64,000 nt of DNA from Halomonas shengliensis (GTDB taxonomy: Bacteria > Pseudomonadota > Gammaproteobacteria > Pseudomonadales > Halomonadaceae): NCBI RefSeq assembly GCF_900104135.1, contig NZ_FNIV01000001.1, positions 1 through 64,000 on the forward strand, in the 5' to 3' direction. A model generated the notes under the pieces. The model worked only from the letters and a program-made list of their open reading frames with translations. It made no database searches and was not told where the DNA came from. The stretch's first letter is position 1. The number at the start of each line of letters is the position of its first letter. Made by a program: the position numbers and the translations under genes. Positions 45,525-57,558 of this stretch are shown one piece after another.

Positions 45525-45914
45525 TCATGGAGGTGTCTCGCCGCGTTCCACCATCAGCCGCGCGATCAGCTCGTTCCAGCGATGGCGGGTCATCATGGTG
45601 GTCAGCCCCGAGAACAGCGCCCAGCTCTTGCGCCGCCATCCGGTGAGGCGCAGGTTGTGGGCCACCAGCTGCTTCATCAGCTTGTAGTCATCGAAGGCGC
45701 GCCACTCGCCCACCACCGACATCTGGTGGCGCGCGAGCACCGGCGCCAGCTCCAGCCGGAACACCCACTCCAGCTCGTGCACCGTGAGGTCGTGGCGTTC
45801 GATCACCGTGATCATCTCGGCGTAGTCGCGTTCGCCGGGCTCGCGCTCCAGCCACAGCGGTGCCAGGGCGAGCCACAGCTCGCCGCGTCGGTCGACCAGG
45901 CTCTGGGCATCCAT
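45525..45914 (-). CDS. Uncharacterised protein, DUF7079-like
   Basis: This 129-residue soluble protein has the pattern RGELWLALAPLWLEREPGERDYAEMITVIERHDLTVHELEWVFRLELAPVLARHQMSVVGEWRAFDDYKLMKQLV. That resembles the family annotated DUF7079 (short acidic-helix proteins with a conserved ELE-x-I/VFR-x-E-x-PVL core). It has no membrane segment. The function is unknown. It is convergent with the glutathione peroxidase gene. Confidence 0.6.
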   Translation of the reverse strand: MDAQSLVDRRGELWLALAPLWLEREPGERDYAEMITVIERHDLTVHELEWVFRLELAPVLARHQMSVVGEWRAFDDYKLMKQLVAHNLRLTGWRRKSWALFSGLTTMMTRHRWNELIARLMVERGETPP

Positions 45915-46072
45915 GGTTCGCTCCCGGTTGTGCTCGTCAGGCTGGCATCCTGCCCCAGGCGCCGGCCCGGCTCAAGGGCGGACAGCGCCGCACGCGGCCG
46001 CTAGAATAGGGCATCGACGCACCACTCAGCGGGCGGTCCAGCCGCTCCCCAGGACGAACAGCGAGGTCTGAC

Positions 46073-47281
46073 GTGATCATCAAGCCCAAGGTACGCGGTT
46101 TCATCTGCACCACCACCCACCCCGTCGGCTGCGAGAAGAACGTGCTCGAGCAGATCGAGGCGACCCGTGCCCGGGGCCTGGACAAGGCGAACGGGCCGAA
46201 GAAGGTGCTGGTGATCGGGGCCTCCAGCGGCTATGGCCTGGCGGCGCGCATCACCGCGGCCTTCGGCTACGGCGCCGATACCCTGGGGGTGTTCTTCGAG
46301 AAGCCGGGCACCGAGAAGAAGCCGGGCACCGCGGGCTGGTACAACAGTGCCGCCTTCGACCGCTTCGCCAAGCAGGAGGGGCTCTACAGCAAGTCCATCA
46401 ACGGCGACGCCTTCTCCCACGAGGCCCGCGAGAAGGCCATCGAGCTGATCAAGCAGGACCTGGGCCAGGTCGACCTGGTGGTCTACTCCCTGGCCTCGCC
46501 GGTGCGCAAGCTGCCCGACTCCGGTGAGCTCAAGCGCTCCAGCCTCAAGCCGATCGGCGAGACCTACCGCGCCACCGCCATCGACACCAACAAGGACGCC
46601 ATCATCGAGGCCGAGGTCGAGCCCGCCACCGAGCAGGAGATCGAGGACACCAAGGCGGTGATGGGCGGCGAGGACTGGGAGCTGTGGATCGACGCCCTGG
46701 ACCGCGCCGGCGTGCTGGCCGAAGGCGCGCGCAGCGTCGCCTTCAGCTACATCGGCACCGAGATCACCTGGCCTATCTACTGGCATGGCGCCCTGGGCAA
46801 GGCCAAGGAGGACCTGGATCGCGCCGCCGGCGAGATCGACAAGCGCCTCTCGGCCTCCGGCGGCGGCGCCAACGTGGCGGTGCTCAAGTCGGTGGTGACC
46901 CAGGCCAGCGCGGCCATCCCGGTGATGCCGCTCTACATCGCCATGGTCTACCGGGTGATGAAGGAGAAGGGCCTGCACGAGGGCACCATCGACCAGCTCA
47001 ACCGCCTGTTCGGCGAGCGCCTCTATCGGGGTGCAGGTCAGGGCAGCGCCGAGACCGACGAGGCCGGCCGCCTGCGCCTGGACGACTGGGAGCTGCGCGA
47101 CGACGTCCAGCAGGCGTGCAAGGACCTGTGGCCGCAGGTGACCACCGAGAACCTCTTCGCGATCACCGACTATGCTGGGTACAAGCACGAGTTCCTGAAG
47201 CTGTTCGGCTTCGAGCGGGACGACGTCGACTACGATGCCGACGTGGATCCCGTGGCGGAATTCGATGTCGTAACCCTGTAA
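46073..47281 (+). CDS. fabV: Enoyl-ACP/trans-2-enoyl-CoA reductase FabV
   Basis: This 402-residue NADH-dependent enoyl reductase completes fatty-acid elongation and is naturally triclosan-resistant in known cases. The start [24 protein letters not shown] is diagnostic and uses GTG. The nucleotide loop is [16 protein letters not shown]. The catalytic Tyr-x8-Lys is in [19 protein letters not shown]. The C-terminus ends [15 protein letters not shown]. Length is standard. No fabI was seen in the window. Confidence 0.97.
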   Translation: MIIKPKVRGFICTTTHPVGCEKNVLEQIEATRARGLDKANGPKKVLVIGASSGYGLAARITAAFGYGADTLGVFFEKPGTEKKPGTAGWYNSAAFDRFAKQEGLYSKSINGDAFSHEAREKAIELIKQDLGQVDLVVYSLASPVRKLPDSGELKRSSLKPIGETYRATAIDTNKDAIIEAEVEPATEQEIEDTKAVMGGEDWELWIDALDRAGVLAEGARSVAFSYIGTEITWPIYWHGALGKAKEDLDRAAGEIDKRLSASGGGANVAVLKSVVTQASAAIPVMPLYIAMVYRVMKEKGLHEGTIDQLNRLFGERLYRGAGQGSAETDEAGRLRLDDWELRDDVQQACKDLWPQVTTENLFAITDYAGYKHEFLKLFGFERDDVDYDADVDPVAEFDVVTL

Positions 47282-47335
47282 GGGCAGGGCGCCCACGGCG
47301 TCCTGCCGGTCATTCCCGCAGACCCGGAGGGCGCC

Positions 47336-47545
47336 ATGGATACCCGCGAGAGCCAGACCCCCGAAGAGGAGCTCCAGCACCTCAAGGAAGTCAGCCAGCC
47401 CGAGGACTACGAGCACCCCGAGCCCGAAGAGACCCAGCCCGAGGCCCGGGAGCCTTCCCGTGGCTTGCCCTGGGTCCTGCCGCTGGTGATCGTGCTGGCG
47501 GTCGCCGCGGTGGGCTTCATGCTGCTGACCGGCGTCGCCGACTGA
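47336..47545 (+). CDS. Small acidic single-span membrane protein
   Basis: This frame encodes 69 residues: an acidic N-terminal domain of about 42 residues (MDTRESQTPEEELQHLKEVS, then EHPEPEETQPEAREP) and a C-terminal membrane helix (WVLPLVIVLAVAAVGFMLLTG). Such acidic low-complexity domains are common in halophiles. It has a GGAGGGCGCC ribosome site. Function unknown. Confidence 0.65.
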   Translation: MDTRESQTPEEELQHLKEVSQPEDYEHPEPEETQPEAREPSRGLPWVLPLVIVLAVAAVGFMLLTGVAD

Positions 47546-47613
47546 GGCGCTGAGGCTGCCCCGGGCAGGGGCTTTGGCTACAATGGTCGCTCCCGTCGTC
47601 GCGAGAGCCCCGC

Positions 47614-48570
47614 ATGCCCGACCTTCCCCCCACCTCGACCCCGCCCGCCCGGCGACGGGTGGGCGTGGTGTTGCTGCAGGGGTTCTCGCTGCTGGCCGAG
47701 TCCTGCGCCACCGAGCCGCTGGCGGTGGCCAACCAGCTGACCGGTGAGGGTCTCTACTCGCTGGTCACCCTGGGGCTCGACGCCCACCCGGTGCGCAGCG
47801 GTTCCCGCCACCTGCTGATGCCCGATGCGGTCATCGGCGAGCCGGTCTCCCTCGACCTGCTGCTGCTGTGCGCCCCCTGGGGCGAGTCACCGACCCCGGC
47901 GCTTGCGGCCTGGCTGCGTCACCTGGCCCTGGCGGGGGTGGCCCTTGCCGGGATCGGCGGTGGCGCCGAGCTGCTGGCGCGCAGCGGCCTGCTCGACGGC
48001 TACCGCGCCACGGTGCCCTGGCCGCGCTTCGAGGCGGTGGCCGGCGCCCACCCGGGGGTCCGCCTCTCCCGCCAGCTCTTCGAGATCGACCGCGACCGCC
48101 TCACCTGCGGCGGCGGCACCGCCGCCATGGACATGATGATGACCCTGATCGCCAGCCATCACGGCAGCGAGCTCGCTGAGCGGGTCTCGGCGCACTTCGT
48201 GCTGGAGCGGGTGCGCATGGCCGACGAGCCCCAGCCCGCCTCGCCGCTGGCCGGCGCCCCCCAGAGCCTGGTGGACGCCGTGGCGCTGATGGAGGCCAAC
48301 ATCGAGGAGCCGTTGACCACCCACGAGCTCGCCGAGCACCTGGGGCTCTCCCGGCGTCAGCTGGAGCGACTGTTCAAGAAGCACCTGCAGGCGGTGCCCA
48401 GCCGCTACTACCTTAACCTGCGCCTGCGCCGTGCCCGCCGCCTGCTGCGCGAGAGCGAGCGTCCCGCCGGGGAGATCGCGATGCTCACCGGCTTCTCCTC
48501 GGCGGCCCACTTCTCCACCGCCTACCGCAACCACTTCGGCGTGACGCCCCGCGAGGAGCGCCTGGGCTGA
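47614..48570 (+). CDS. GlxA-family transcription regulator (DJ-1/PfpI + AraC HTH), possible AST-pathway activator
   Basis: This 318-residue regulator has an N-terminal class I amidotransferase-like domain (RRRVGVVLLQGFSLLAESCATEPLAVANQL to about 190). An AraC-type double HTH follows (NIEEPLTTHELAEHLGLSRRQLERLFKKHLQAVPSRYYLNLRLRRARRLL, then IAMLTGFSSAAHFSTAYRNHFGVTP). Pseudomonas ArgR, the activator of arginine catabolism, has this architecture. Position upstream of the arginine succinyltransferase operon makes a similar role plausible, but a methyltransferase gene intervenes and the link is inference. Confidence 0.88.
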   Translation: MPDLPPTSTPPARRRVGVVLLQGFSLLAESCATEPLAVANQLTGEGLYSLVTLGLDAHPVRSGSRHLLMPDAVIGEPVSLDLLLLCAPWGESPTPALAAWLRHLALAGVALAGIGGGAELLARSGLLDGYRATVPWPRFEAVAGAHPGVRLSRQLFEIDRDRLTCGGGTAAMDMMMTLIASHHGSELAERVSAHFVLERVRMADEPQPASPLAGAPQSLVDAVALMEANIEEPLTTHELAEHLGLSRRQLERLFKKHLQAVPSRYYLNLRLRRARRLLRESERPAGEIAMLTGFSSAAHFSTAYRNHFGVTPREERLG

Positions 48571-48582
48571 GCGGTGCCGGCC

Positions 48583-49200
48583 TCAGGCGGGCCGGGCCAG
48601 CAGCGCCCGGAACAGCGCGCCCATCATCACCGGGGTGTCCTGCTCGATGACGAAGCCCCCGGCCTCCAGCAGCGGCCGCGCCTGGCGAGTGATGTCGGTG
48701 GCGATGGCCGAGGTCAGCGCATTGAGGGCCCGGCGGGCGAGGCCGGCCGGGCGGTCGTCGGCCTGGAACTTGTCCATCACGCAGAGCTGGCCCTCGGGGG
48801 CGAGCACCCGGTGCGCCTCGGCGAGCCCCCGGGCCGGGTCGGGCATCACCGCCAGGATCAGGTGCATCACCACCACGTCGAAGTGGCCGTCGGGGTAGGT
48901 CAGGCGCGCGGCGTCCATCTCCTCCGCCTCCAGGTCCCGGCCTAGCGCCTCGGCGCGGCGTTCCAGGCGGCGCACCATGGCCGGCGAGAGGTCGGTGGCG
49001 TGCAGCTCGATGTCCCGCGGCAGGAAGGGCAGGTCGAGCCCGGTGCCGGCGCCCACTAGCAGCACGCGCATCCCCGGGCGCCAGTGCACCTGGGCCAGGG
49101 AGGCGCGCCGCGCGCGGCGGAAGGCACGCTCGGCCACGGCGTCGTAGATCGGCGCGTAGAGGGTGTAGCGGCGGCGGTTCCAGCCGGTGGTGTTGAACAT
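48583..49200 (-). CDS. Class I SAM-dependent methyltransferase, PmtA/UbiE-like
   Basis: This 205-residue enzyme has the SAM-binding glycine motif VLLVGAGTGLDLPFLP. It also has ATDLSPAMVRRLERRA, the acidic motif VVVMHLILAVMPDPARGLAEAHRVLAPEGQLCVMDKF, and a C-terminal GALFRALL. The N-terminus NTTGWNRRRYTLYAPIYDAVA resembles phospholipid N-methyltransferases of the PmtA type, so phosphatidylethanolamine methylation is one candidate role. It is single, convergent with the GlxA gene and divergent from astC. Confidence 0.85.
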   Translation of the reverse strand: MFNTTGWNRRRYTLYAPIYDAVAERAFRRARRASLAQVHWRPGMRVLLVGAGTGLDLPFLPRDIELHATDLSPAMVRRLERRAEALGRDLEAEEMDAARLTYPDGHFDVVVMHLILAVMPDPARGLAEAHRVLAPEGQLCVMDKFQADDRPAGLARRALNALTSAIATDITRQARPLLEAGGFVIEQDTPVMMGALFRALLARPA

Positions 49201-50572
<1,372 letters not shown>

Positions 50573-50592
50573 GCGGCGAGGGAGACGCCGCC

Positions 50593-51666
50593 ATGCTGGT
50601 CGTTCGCCCCGTCGCCCCGGCCGACCTGCCCGCCCTGGAGCGGCTGGCGGGCGAGGCCGTGCCGCGACTCACCAACCTGCCGGCCCACCGCGACCGCCTG
50701 GAAGAGCGCATCGCCCGCTCGCGCCAGGCCTTCGCCGCCGAGGTGGAGTTCCCCGGCGACGAGCACTACACCTTCGTGCTCGAGGACCGGGCCCGCGGCG
50801 AGGTGGCCGGCACCGCCACGGTACGCGCCCAGGCCGGCGCCCGCGACGCCTACTACACCTATCGCCAGGAGACGCTGATCCACGCCTCGCAGCAGCTCAA
50901 CGTGCGCCGCGAGGTGCAGACCCTGGCGCTCTCCCACGAGGTCTCCGAGGCGAGCCTGCTGTGCGCTTACTCCCTGGCGCCGCGCTATCGCGGCACCAGC
51001 GCCGAGAGCCTGCTGCGCCGGGCGCGGCTGATGCTGATCGCCCAGTACCCCGAGCGCTTCGCCGGGGTGCTGGCGATGGCCTTCCCCGGCTTCCTGGACG
51101 AGGCCGGCGAGTCGCCGTTCTGGAACAGCGTGGGGCGCCACTTCTTCGTGCGCGACTTCGAGGAGATCAACTACCTGGCCGGGGTGCGCTCCAAGAGCTT
51201 CATCGCCGAGGTGATGCCGCAGTTCCCGCTCTACCTGCCGCTGCTCACGCCCCAGGCGCGGGCCGCCATCGGGCGCGAGCATCCCGACCACGAGGTGGCC
51301 CTGGCGGAGATGCTGGCCGAGGGCTTCCAGCGCTCCCGCCACGTCGACATCTTCGACGCGGGTCCGGTGATCAAGGCCGAGCGCGAGCGGCTGCAGAGCT
51401 TCCGGCGCGCCGCCTGGCACCCGGTGCGCATCCGCCCGGTCCACGCCCTGCCCGACGCCGAGCCGGCGATGGTCGCCAACCAGCGCCTGGCCGACTTCCG
51501 CTGCGTGGTGGCGCGCTATGCGCTGTCGCCCACCGGCCAGCTGATGCTCTCCGAGGAGCACGCCGCGGTGCTGGGCGTGGAGGAGGGCAGGGCGGTGCTG
51601 GCCGCGCCGCTGGCACTCGCCGATGCCGAGTCGGCCGACCCGGGCTATGACGAGGGGGAGCTGTGA
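50593..51666 (+). CDS. aruF: Arginine/ornithine succinyltransferase subunit alpha (AruF-like)
   Basis: This 357-residue acyltransferase uses succinyl-CoA on arginine or ornithine in the first step. Family segments are LVVRPVAPADLPALERLAGEAVPRLTNLP, HYTFVLEDRARGEVAGTATV and FWNSVGRHFFVRDFEEINYLAGVRSKSFIAEVMPQFPLYLPLLTPQA. Two astA-type genes in tandem, as in Pseudomonas aruFG, indicate a heteromeric enzyme. The start ATG at 50593 has a GGGAG ribosome site, better than a GTG at 50569 overlapping astC. It overlaps the next gene by one base. Confidence 0.94.
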   Translation: MLVVRPVAPADLPALERLAGEAVPRLTNLPAHRDRLEERIARSRQAFAAEVEFPGDEHYTFVLEDRARGEVAGTATVRAQAGARDAYYTYRQETLIHASQQLNVRREVQTLALSHEVSEASLLCAYSLAPRYRGTSAESLLRRARLMLIAQYPERFAGVLAMAFPGFLDEAGESPFWNSVGRHFFVRDFEEINYLAGVRSKSFIAEVMPQFPLYLPLLTPQARAAIGREHPDHEVALAEMLAEGFQRSRHVDIFDAGPVIKAERERLQSFRRAAWHPVRIRPVHALPDAEPAMVANQRLADFRCVVARYALSPTGQLMLSEEHAAVLGVEEGRAVLAAPLALADAESADPGYDEGEL

Positions 51667-52712
51667 TGCGTATCCGACCCATCGCCGAGGGCGACCTCGA
51701 GGAGCTGCAGGCCCTGGCCCGGGAGACCGGGGTGGGCTTCACCTCGCTGCCCGACAACCGCGACTTCCTGGCCGCCAAGATCGCCGCCACCGAGGCGACC
51801 TTCCTCGAGCGCACCCCGGCGGGCCAGCGCAACTACTTCTTCGTGCTCGAGGACGAGGCCAGTGGCCACCTGGCCGGCTGCTGCGCCATCGAGGGCGAGG
51901 TGGGGCGCGAGGTGCCCTTCTACCACTACCGGCTCGGCACCCTGGCCCACTCCTCGGTGCAGCTCGACCTGCACCGCACCATCGATACCCTCTTCCTGTG
52001 CTCGGACCATACCGGCGACGCCGAGGTGGCCTCGCTGTTCCTGCGCCCGGCCTATCGCGGCGGTGACCGCCGTCACCAGCGCAACGGCGCCCTGCTCTCC
52101 ATGGTGCGCTGGCTGTTCATGGCCGAGTTCCGCGACCGCTTCCCCGACAAGGTGCTGGCGGAGATGCGCGGGGTGTTCGACGGCGAGGGCAAGAGCCCCT
52201 TCTGGCACTGCCTGGGCAGCCACTTCTTCCCGCTGGACTTCGACGAGGCGGACCGCCTGACCGGCCTGGGCCAGAAGAGCTTCATCGGCGAGCTGATGCC
52301 CAAGTACCCCATCTACACGCCCTTCCTCTCCGAGGCGGCGCGGGCCTGCATCGGACAGGTGCACGAGCAGACCCGCCCGGCCCTGGCCATGCTCAAGAAG
52401 GAGGGGCTGCGCTGGGAGGGCTACATCGACATCTTCGACGGCGGCCCCACCGTGGAGGCCTACATCGACGACGTGCGCGGCGTGCGCCTGTCGCGGCGAG
52501 TCACCGTCACCCTCGACCCCGCCCTGGACGAGGCGGGCGAGCGCCCGCGCTGGCTGGCCGCCACCACCGAGATGGCGCACTTCCGCGCCGCCTGGGTAGG
52601 GCGCGGCCCCGACGCCGAGGGCCGCCTGCGCCTGAGTCCCGCCGAGGCGGCACGCTTGGAGGTCGAGGCGGGCGCCACCCTGCGCATCCTGGATACCGAG
52701 GAGGAAGCCTGA
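51666..52712 (+). CDS. astA: Arginine N-succinyltransferase subunit beta (AruG/AstA)
   Basis: This 348-residue protein is the second succinyltransferase subunit. Family motifs are [64 protein letters not shown] and [52 protein letters not shown] at 51666 shares one base with the stop upstream (TGATG). The paralogous pair likely arose by duplication. Confidence 0.95.
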   Translation: MRIRPIAEGDLEELQALARETGVGFTSLPDNRDFLAAKIAATEATFLERTPAGQRNYFFVLEDEASGHLAGCCAIEGEVGREVPFYHYRLGTLAHSSVQLDLHRTIDTLFLCSDHTGDAEVASLFLRPAYRGGDRRHQRNGALLSMVRWLFMAEFRDRFPDKVLAEMRGVFDGEGKSPFWHCLGSHFFPLDFDEADRLTGLGQKSFIGELMPKYPIYTPFLSEAARACIGQVHEQTRPALAMLKKEGLRWEGYIDIFDGGPTVEAYIDDVRGVRLSRRVTVTLDPALDEAGERPRWLAATTEMAHFRAAWVGRGPDAEGRLRLSPAEAARLEVEAGATLRILDTEEEA

Positions 52713-54181
52713 TGAAGCCGACACACTCCCTGCTGATCGGTGGGCACTGGCGCGACGGCGCCGGGGAACGCTTCGCCAAGCACGACGGCGTCACCGGTGA
52801 GCGGCTGTGGCAGGGGGCCGGCGCCAGCCCCGCGGACGTCGCCGCCGCGGTGGCCGCGGCCCGCGAGGCCTTCCCCGCCTGGGCGCGGACGCCCTTCGCC
52901 GAGCGCCAGGCGCTGGTGGAGCGCTTCCGCGAGGTGCTGGAGCGCCACCGCGAGGCGCTGGCCGCCGCCATCGCCCACGAGACCGGCAAGCCGCTCTGGG
53001 AGGCGCGCACCGAGGTGGGCGCCATGATCGGCAAGGTGGCGATCTCGCTGCGCGCCTATCAGGAGCGCACCGGCGAGCGCGAGCGCGACCTGGGCGAGAC
53101 GCAGGCCGTGCTGCGCCATCGCCCCCACGGCGTGATGGCGGTGTTCGGCCCCTACAACTTCCCCGGCCACCTGCCCAACGGCCACATGGTACCGGCGCTG
53201 CTGGCCGGCAACGCCGTGGTGTTCAAGCCCAGCGAGCAGTCGCCGCTCACCGCCGACCTGACCCTGCAGTGCTGGCAGGAGGCGGGGCTGCCGGCCGGGG
53301 TGATCAACCTGGTGCAGGGTGGGGCCGAGACCGGCCAGGCGCTGGCCGCCGACCCGGGCATCGACGGCCTGCTGTTCACCGGCAGCGCCAGGGTAGGTGG
53401 CCTGCTACACCGCCAGTTCGCCGGCCAGCCCGGCAAGATCCTGGCCCTGGAGCTCGGCGGCAACAACCCGCTGGTGGTCAAGGATGTCCCCGACCAGGAC
53501 GCCGCGGTGCTGACCATCCTGCAGTCCGCCTTTCTTTCCGGCGGCCAGCGCTGCACCTGCGCGCGCCGCCTGATCGTTCCCGAGGGCCAGGTGGGGGATC
53601 ACCTGCTCGACGCCCTGGCGGACGCCATCTCGCGGCTGCGGGTGGCGCCTCCCTTCGCCGAGCCGGCGCCCTTCTACGGCGGCCTGGTGAGCGTGGCCGC
53701 CGCCGACGGCCTGCTCGAGGCCCAGGCGGCGCTGGAGGCCCAGGGCGGCACGGTGCTCGCGCGCATGGAGCGCCTGGAGGCAGATACCAGCCTGCTCAGC
53801 CCGGCGCTGATCGACGTCACCGGCCTGGCGGTGCCCGACGAGGAGCACTTCGGCCCGCTGCTCAAGGTGTATCGCTACCGCCACTGGGACGAGGCGATCG
53901 CGCTCGCCAACGACACCCGCTACGGCCTCTCCGCCGGGCTGATCGGCGGCGAGCCGGATGACTGGGATGACTTCCTGCTGCGCATCCGCGCCGGCATCGT
54001 CAACTGGAACCGCCAGACCACCGGCGCCTCCGGCGATGCCCCCTTCGGCGGGGTGGGCGAGAGCGGCAACCACCGCCCCAGCGCCTACTACGCGGCGGAC
54101 TACTGTGCCTACCCGGTGGCCTCCATGGAGAGCGAGGAGCTGCACCTGCCCGACCAGCTGCCGCCGGGGGTGAGCCTGTGA
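52712..54181 (+). CDS. astD: Succinylglutamate-semialdehyde dehydrogenase
   Basis: This 489-residue NAD+-dependent aldehyde dehydrogenase is the fourth AST step. The catalytic glutamate is in [13 protein letters not shown] and the cysteine in [16 protein letters not shown]. The AstD N-terminus is [35 protein letters not shown]. It ends DQLPPGVSL, as in homologues. The ATG is fused to the astA stop (TGATGA). Confidence 0.96.
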   Translation: MKPTHSLLIGGHWRDGAGERFAKHDGVTGERLWQGAGASPADVAAAVAAAREAFPAWARTPFAERQALVERFREVLERHREALAAAIAHETGKPLWEARTEVGAMIGKVAISLRAYQERTGERERDLGETQAVLRHRPHGVMAVFGPYNFPGHLPNGHMVPALLAGNAVVFKPSEQSPLTADLTLQCWQEAGLPAGVINLVQGGAETGQALAADPGIDGLLFTGSARVGGLLHRQFAGQPGKILALELGGNNPLVVKDVPDQDAAVLTILQSAFLSGGQRCTCARRLIVPEGQVGDHLLDALADAISRLRVAPPFAEPAPFYGGLVSVAAADGLLEAQAALEAQGGTVLARMERLEADTSLLSPALIDVTGLAVPDEEHFGPLLKVYRYRHWDEAIALANDTRYGLSAGLIGGEPDDWDDFLLRIRAGIVNWNRQTTGASGDAPFGGVGESGNHRPSAYYAADYCAYPVASMESEELHLPDQLPPGVSL

Positions 54182-54192
54182 GCCGGGATGCC

Positions 54193-55551
54193 ATGACCGA
54201 CGTCCTCGAGGTCAACTTCGACGGCCTGGTGGGACCGACCCACAACTACGCCGGCCTGGCGCTTGGCAACGTCGCCTCCATGCGCCACGGCGGCCTCGAG
54301 GCCAACCCCCGCGAGGCTGCCCTGCAGGGGCTGGCCAAGATGAAGTCGCTGATGGACGCCGGCTACGCCCAGGGGGTGCTGCCGCCCCAGCAGCGCCCGG
54401 ATCTCGGCGCGCTGCGCGCCCTGGGCTTCTCAGGCAGCGACGAGCGGGTGCTGGCCCGGGCCGCCGGCGAGGCGCCGCAGATCCTGCGCGCGGTGTGCTC
54501 CGCCTCGAGCATGTGGACCGCCAACGCCGCCACGGTGACGCCGAGCCTCGATGCCCCGGATGGCCGGGTGCACTTCACCCCGGCCAACCTGCAGTCGAGC
54601 TTCCACCGCTTCCTGGAACCCGCCACCACCGGTCGGGTGCTGGCGGCGATCTTCCGCGATGATGCGCACTTCGCCCACCACCCGGCGCTGCCCGCCACCC
54701 CGGCGTTCTCCGACGAGGGCGCGGCCAACCATACCCGCCTGGCCGGCGACCATGGCGAGCCGGGGGTGCACCTCTATGTCTACGGCCGAGAGGCGTTTGG
54801 CTGGGGCACCGAGGAGCGCCCGGCGCCGCGGCGCTTCCCGGCGCGCCAGACCCTGGAGGCGAGCCAGGCGGTGGCCCGCCAGCACGGCCTCGCCGAGTCG
54901 CGGCTGGTGTTCGCCCAGCAGCATCCCGAGGCCATCGACGCCGGGGTCTTCCACAACGATGTGATCAGCGTGGGTAACGGGCCGGTGCTGCTCTACCACG
55001 AGATGGCCTTCCTCGACGAGCCGGGCACCCTGGAGGCGCTGCGCCAGCGCATGGACGCGCCGCTGATCCCGGTGCGCATCCCCGCCGAGGCGGTGAGCCT
55101 GGCGGACGCGGTGTCGTCCTACCTCTTCAACTCCCAGCTGCTCTCCAACCCGGACGGCAGCATGTCCCTGGTGGTGCCCGGCGAGTGCCAGGAAAACGAA
55201 GCGGTGTGGCGCACCCTGCAGGACCACCTGCTGGCCGGGGCCAACCCCATCGGCGAGGTGGTGGTGAAGGACGTCAAGCAGAGCATGCGCAACGGCGGTG
55301 GCCCCGCCTGCCTGCGCCTGCGGGTGGTGCTCTCCGCCGCGGAGCGCGCGGCGCTCTCCGGCCGGGTGCTGCTGGACGATGCCCTCTATGACGCCCTGGT
55401 CGCCTGGGTGGAGCGCCACTACCGCGACCGCCTGCTGCCCGAGGAGCTGGCCGACCCGGCGCTGACCAGGGAGTCGTTGACGGCTCTGGACGAGTTGAGC
55501 CGTCTGCTCGGGATCGGCAGCGTCTACCCCTTCCAGCTGGAGGGAGCGTGA
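54193..55551 (+). CDS. astB: N-succinylarginine dihydrolase
   Basis: This 452-residue enzyme of the amidinotransferase fold hydrolyses succinylarginine to succinylornithine, NH3 and CO2. Family features are [22 protein letters not shown], the asparagine-histidine region [21 protein letters not shown] and the catalytic cysteine in [22 protein letters not shown] at 54178 overlapping astD is a possible alternative start, adding five residues. The stop overlaps the GTG of the downstream ATPase gene by three bases. astE is not present next to it. Confidence 0.96.
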   Translation: MTDVLEVNFDGLVGPTHNYAGLALGNVASMRHGGLEANPREAALQGLAKMKSLMDAGYAQGVLPPQQRPDLGALRALGFSGSDERVLARAAGEAPQILRAVCSASSMWTANAATVTPSLDAPDGRVHFTPANLQSSFHRFLEPATTGRVLAAIFRDDAHFAHHPALPATPAFSDEGAANHTRLAGDHGEPGVHLYVYGREAFGWGTEERPAPRRFPARQTLEASQAVARQHGLAESRLVFAQQHPEAIDAGVFHNDVISVGNGPVLLYHEMAFLDEPGTLEALRQRMDAPLIPVRIPAEAVSLADAVSSYLFNSQLLSNPDGSMSLVVPGECQENEAVWRTLQDHLLAGANPIGEVVVKDVKQSMRNGGGPACLRLRVVLSAAERAALSGRVLLDDALYDALVAWVERHYRDRLLPEELADPALTRESLTALDELSRLLGIGSVYPFQLEGA

Positions 55552-56729
55552 CACGCCAGGGGAATGGCGAGGAGGCCAGTCACCGGCACGCCCTGTCTTC
55601 TCCCCTGGCCGCCTACCATGAGGCCCTGGCGCACCAGGGGTTCGTCGCCGATTCGTCGCAGCGGTCCGCCGCCGAGGTCCTCGAGGCCTGCTTCGACGCC
55701 GTGCATGGCGCGTCGCCGGTCGCCCAGCCCGGCGGGGTCTACCTGTGGGGGCCGGTGGGGCGTGGCAAGACCTGGCTGATGGATGCCTTCCATCAGGGGC
55801 TGCGCGTGCCTGCACGCCGCCAGCACTTCCACCACTTCATGCGCTGGGTGCACCGCCGGCTCTTCCAGCATGGCGGCACGCCGAACCCCCTGCTGACCCT
55901 GGCTGGCGAGCTGGCGGCCGAGGTTCGGGTGCTCTGCCTCGACGAGCTGTTCGTCAGCGACATCGCCGATGCGATGCTGCTCGGCCGCTTGCTGACGGCG
56001 CTCTTCGAGCAGGGCGTGGTGCTGGTCTGTACCTCCAACCAGGCGCCGCGGCAGCTGTATGCCGACGGCTTCAACCGTGAGCGCTTCCTGCCGGCCATCG
56101 CCGCTATCGAACGTCATATGCGCGAGGTTGAGCTCGACGGCGGCCAGGATCATCGCCTGCACCCCGGATGGACCCGGCAGCGCTACTGGGTCGTGGGCCC
56201 CGAGCAGACGGCCGCCCTGTCGGAATCCTTCGGCCGGCTCAGTGAGGGGGAGGAGAGGTCGACGACGCCGATAGAGCTGGGTCACCGCACCATCGCGGTG
56301 CGGGGACGCAGCGCCTCGGCGGTATGGTGCGACTATGCCGAGCTCTGCGAGCAGCCCCTGGCGGCGCTGGACTTCATCGAGCTGGTCGACCGTTTCGAGC
56401 ATATCCTGCTGGAGGGGGTGCCCTGCCTGAGCGATGCCCGCCTGGCGGGCGGCATCGCCCGGGGAACCGAGGATGGGGTCAGCCGGGTCGAGGCGGGAGA
56501 TCGGGAATTGCCACCGCTGTCACGGCGTGATGACGGCGTGCGTCGCTTCATCGCGCTGGTCGACGAGTGTTATGACCGGCGCACGCCACTCTACCTCGCC
56601 GCGGAGGTGCCCATGGAGGCACTCTATCCCCGGGGGCATCTGGCCTTTCCCTTCCGGCGTACCCTCAGCCGGCTGCGCGAGATGCAGCTGGCCAGGTTCG
56701 GCACAGGCGACCCGCCGAAACAGCGCTGA
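55548..56729 (+). CDS. ZapE/AFG1-family ATPase
   Basis: This 393-residue P-loop protein resembles ZapE, the ATPase that affects Z-ring stability and mitochondrial AFG1. Walker A is [19 protein letters not shown] and Walker B is [46 protein letters not shown] is the third hallmark. It starts at a GTG overlapping the astB stop, so it may be cotranscribed with the AST genes. Its metabolic link is unclear. It may be a second copy, since a housekeeping zapE is expected elsewhere. Confidence 0.9.
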   Translation: MTRQGNGEEASHRHALSSPLAAYHEALAHQGFVADSSQRSAAEVLEACFDAVHGASPVAQPGGVYLWGPVGRGKTWLMDAFHQGLRVPARRQHFHHFMRWVHRRLFQHGGTPNPLLTLAGELAAEVRVLCLDELFVSDIADAMLLGRLLTALFEQGVVLVCTSNQAPRQLYADGFNRERFLPAIAAIERHMREVELDGGQDHRLHPGWTRQRYWVVGPEQTAALSESFGRLSEGEERSTTPIELGHRTIAVRGRSASAVWCDYAELCEQPLAALDFIELVDRFEHILLEGVPCLSDARLAGGIARGTEDGVSRVEAGDRELPPLSRRDDGVRRFIALVDECYDRRTPLYLAAEVPMEALYPRGHLAFPFRRTLSRLREMQLARFGTGDPPKQR

Positions 56730-56802
56730 CCCCCTTCCCCATGGCCGAAATTGGTCTATCCTGTGCGGCCATTCGAAACCGGTCGGCGGGAGGAAGCTGA
56801 CG

Positions 56803-57558
56803 TTGAACGCTCTGATCTATTGGCTGGACATGGCGGGGGTCATCGTCTTCGCGCTGTCGGGGGTGGTGCTCGCCTGCCGCACGCGCATGGATCCCTTCGG
56901 CATGCTGGTGCTTGCCGCGGTCACCGGCATCGGCGGCGGCACCCTGCGCGACATGGTGCTCGGGGTGGGGCCGGTATTCTGGGTCACCGACCCGACCTAC
57001 CTGTGGGTCATCCTGGTAACGGTGGGGCTCTCCATCCTCGGTTTCCACTACATCCACCGTCTGTCGCGCGGCTTCCTGCCCGTGGCCGACGCCTTCGGAC
57101 TGGCGCTGTTCGTGGTGATCGGCGCCCACAAGGCGTTACAGCTGCAGATGCCCGGCCTGGTGGCCGTGCTGATGGGCATGATGACGGGAGTGGCGGGTGG
57201 CATGGTGCGCGACATGCTGGCGCGCCGGGTGCCCATGGTGCTGCGCGAGGAGATCTACGCCACCGCGGCCATCGCCGGCGGCATCGCCTATGTCGGCCTG
57301 GATGCCCTGGGGGCGCCGGGTCCCCTGGCCGTCGCTGTGTCGCTGGCCACCACTCTCGGCCTGCGCCTGGCCGCCATCTACTGGCACCTGGCGCTGCCCA
57401 CCTTCGCCTGGGTGGTGATCCCGTCAGCTTCCGAGGCGGCGCCACCCGCCGATCAGGAGGTGGCTCCACCGGCACCTCCCGCCGAACCTCCACGCCCCAA
57501 GGTGCGGGTGCGCATGATCCGCCCCGAGCAGTCACGGCGCAGGAAGAACCGCTCATGA
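56803..57558 (+). CDS. TRIC-type cation channel family protein (UPF0126, YicG-like); TTG start
   Basis: This 251-residue protein has seven membrane segments in two homologous halves. Each half has the glycine-rich kinks GIGGGTLRDMVLG and GVAGGMVRDMLARRVP, the signature of the bacterial TRIC/UPF0126 family. The start is a TTG at 56803, preceded by GGGAGGAAG eight bases away; no ATG or GTG start with a site exists nearby. The C-terminal 45 residues are proline-rich and basic (APPAPPAEPPRPKVRVRM), an extension beyond the usual length. The stop overlaps the ATG of the next gene. Confidence 0.88.
   Translation: MNALIYWLDMAGVIVFALSGVVLACRTRMDPFGMLVLAAVTGIGGGTLRDMVLGVGPVFWVTDPTYLWVILVTVGLSILGFHYIHRLSRGFLPVADAFGLALFVVIGAHKALQLQMPGLVAVLMGMMTGVAGGMVRDMLARRVPMVLREEIYATAAIAGGIAYVGLDALGAPGPLAVAVSLATTLGLRLAAIYWHLALPTFAWVVIPSASEAAPPADQEVAPPAPPAEPPRPKVRVRMIRPEQSRRRKNRS

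Noticed and set aside
47283-47307. Inverted repeat GGCAGGGCGCC / GGCGTCCTGCC after fabV as a terminator
   Set aside because: The stem is 11 bp with one G-U, but there is no T tract and the next gene follows within 30 bases, so read-through is as likely.
54430-55815. A minus-strand frame opposite astB
   Set aside because: Shadow of a certain enzyme gene, with arginine/proline-rich low-complexity sequence.
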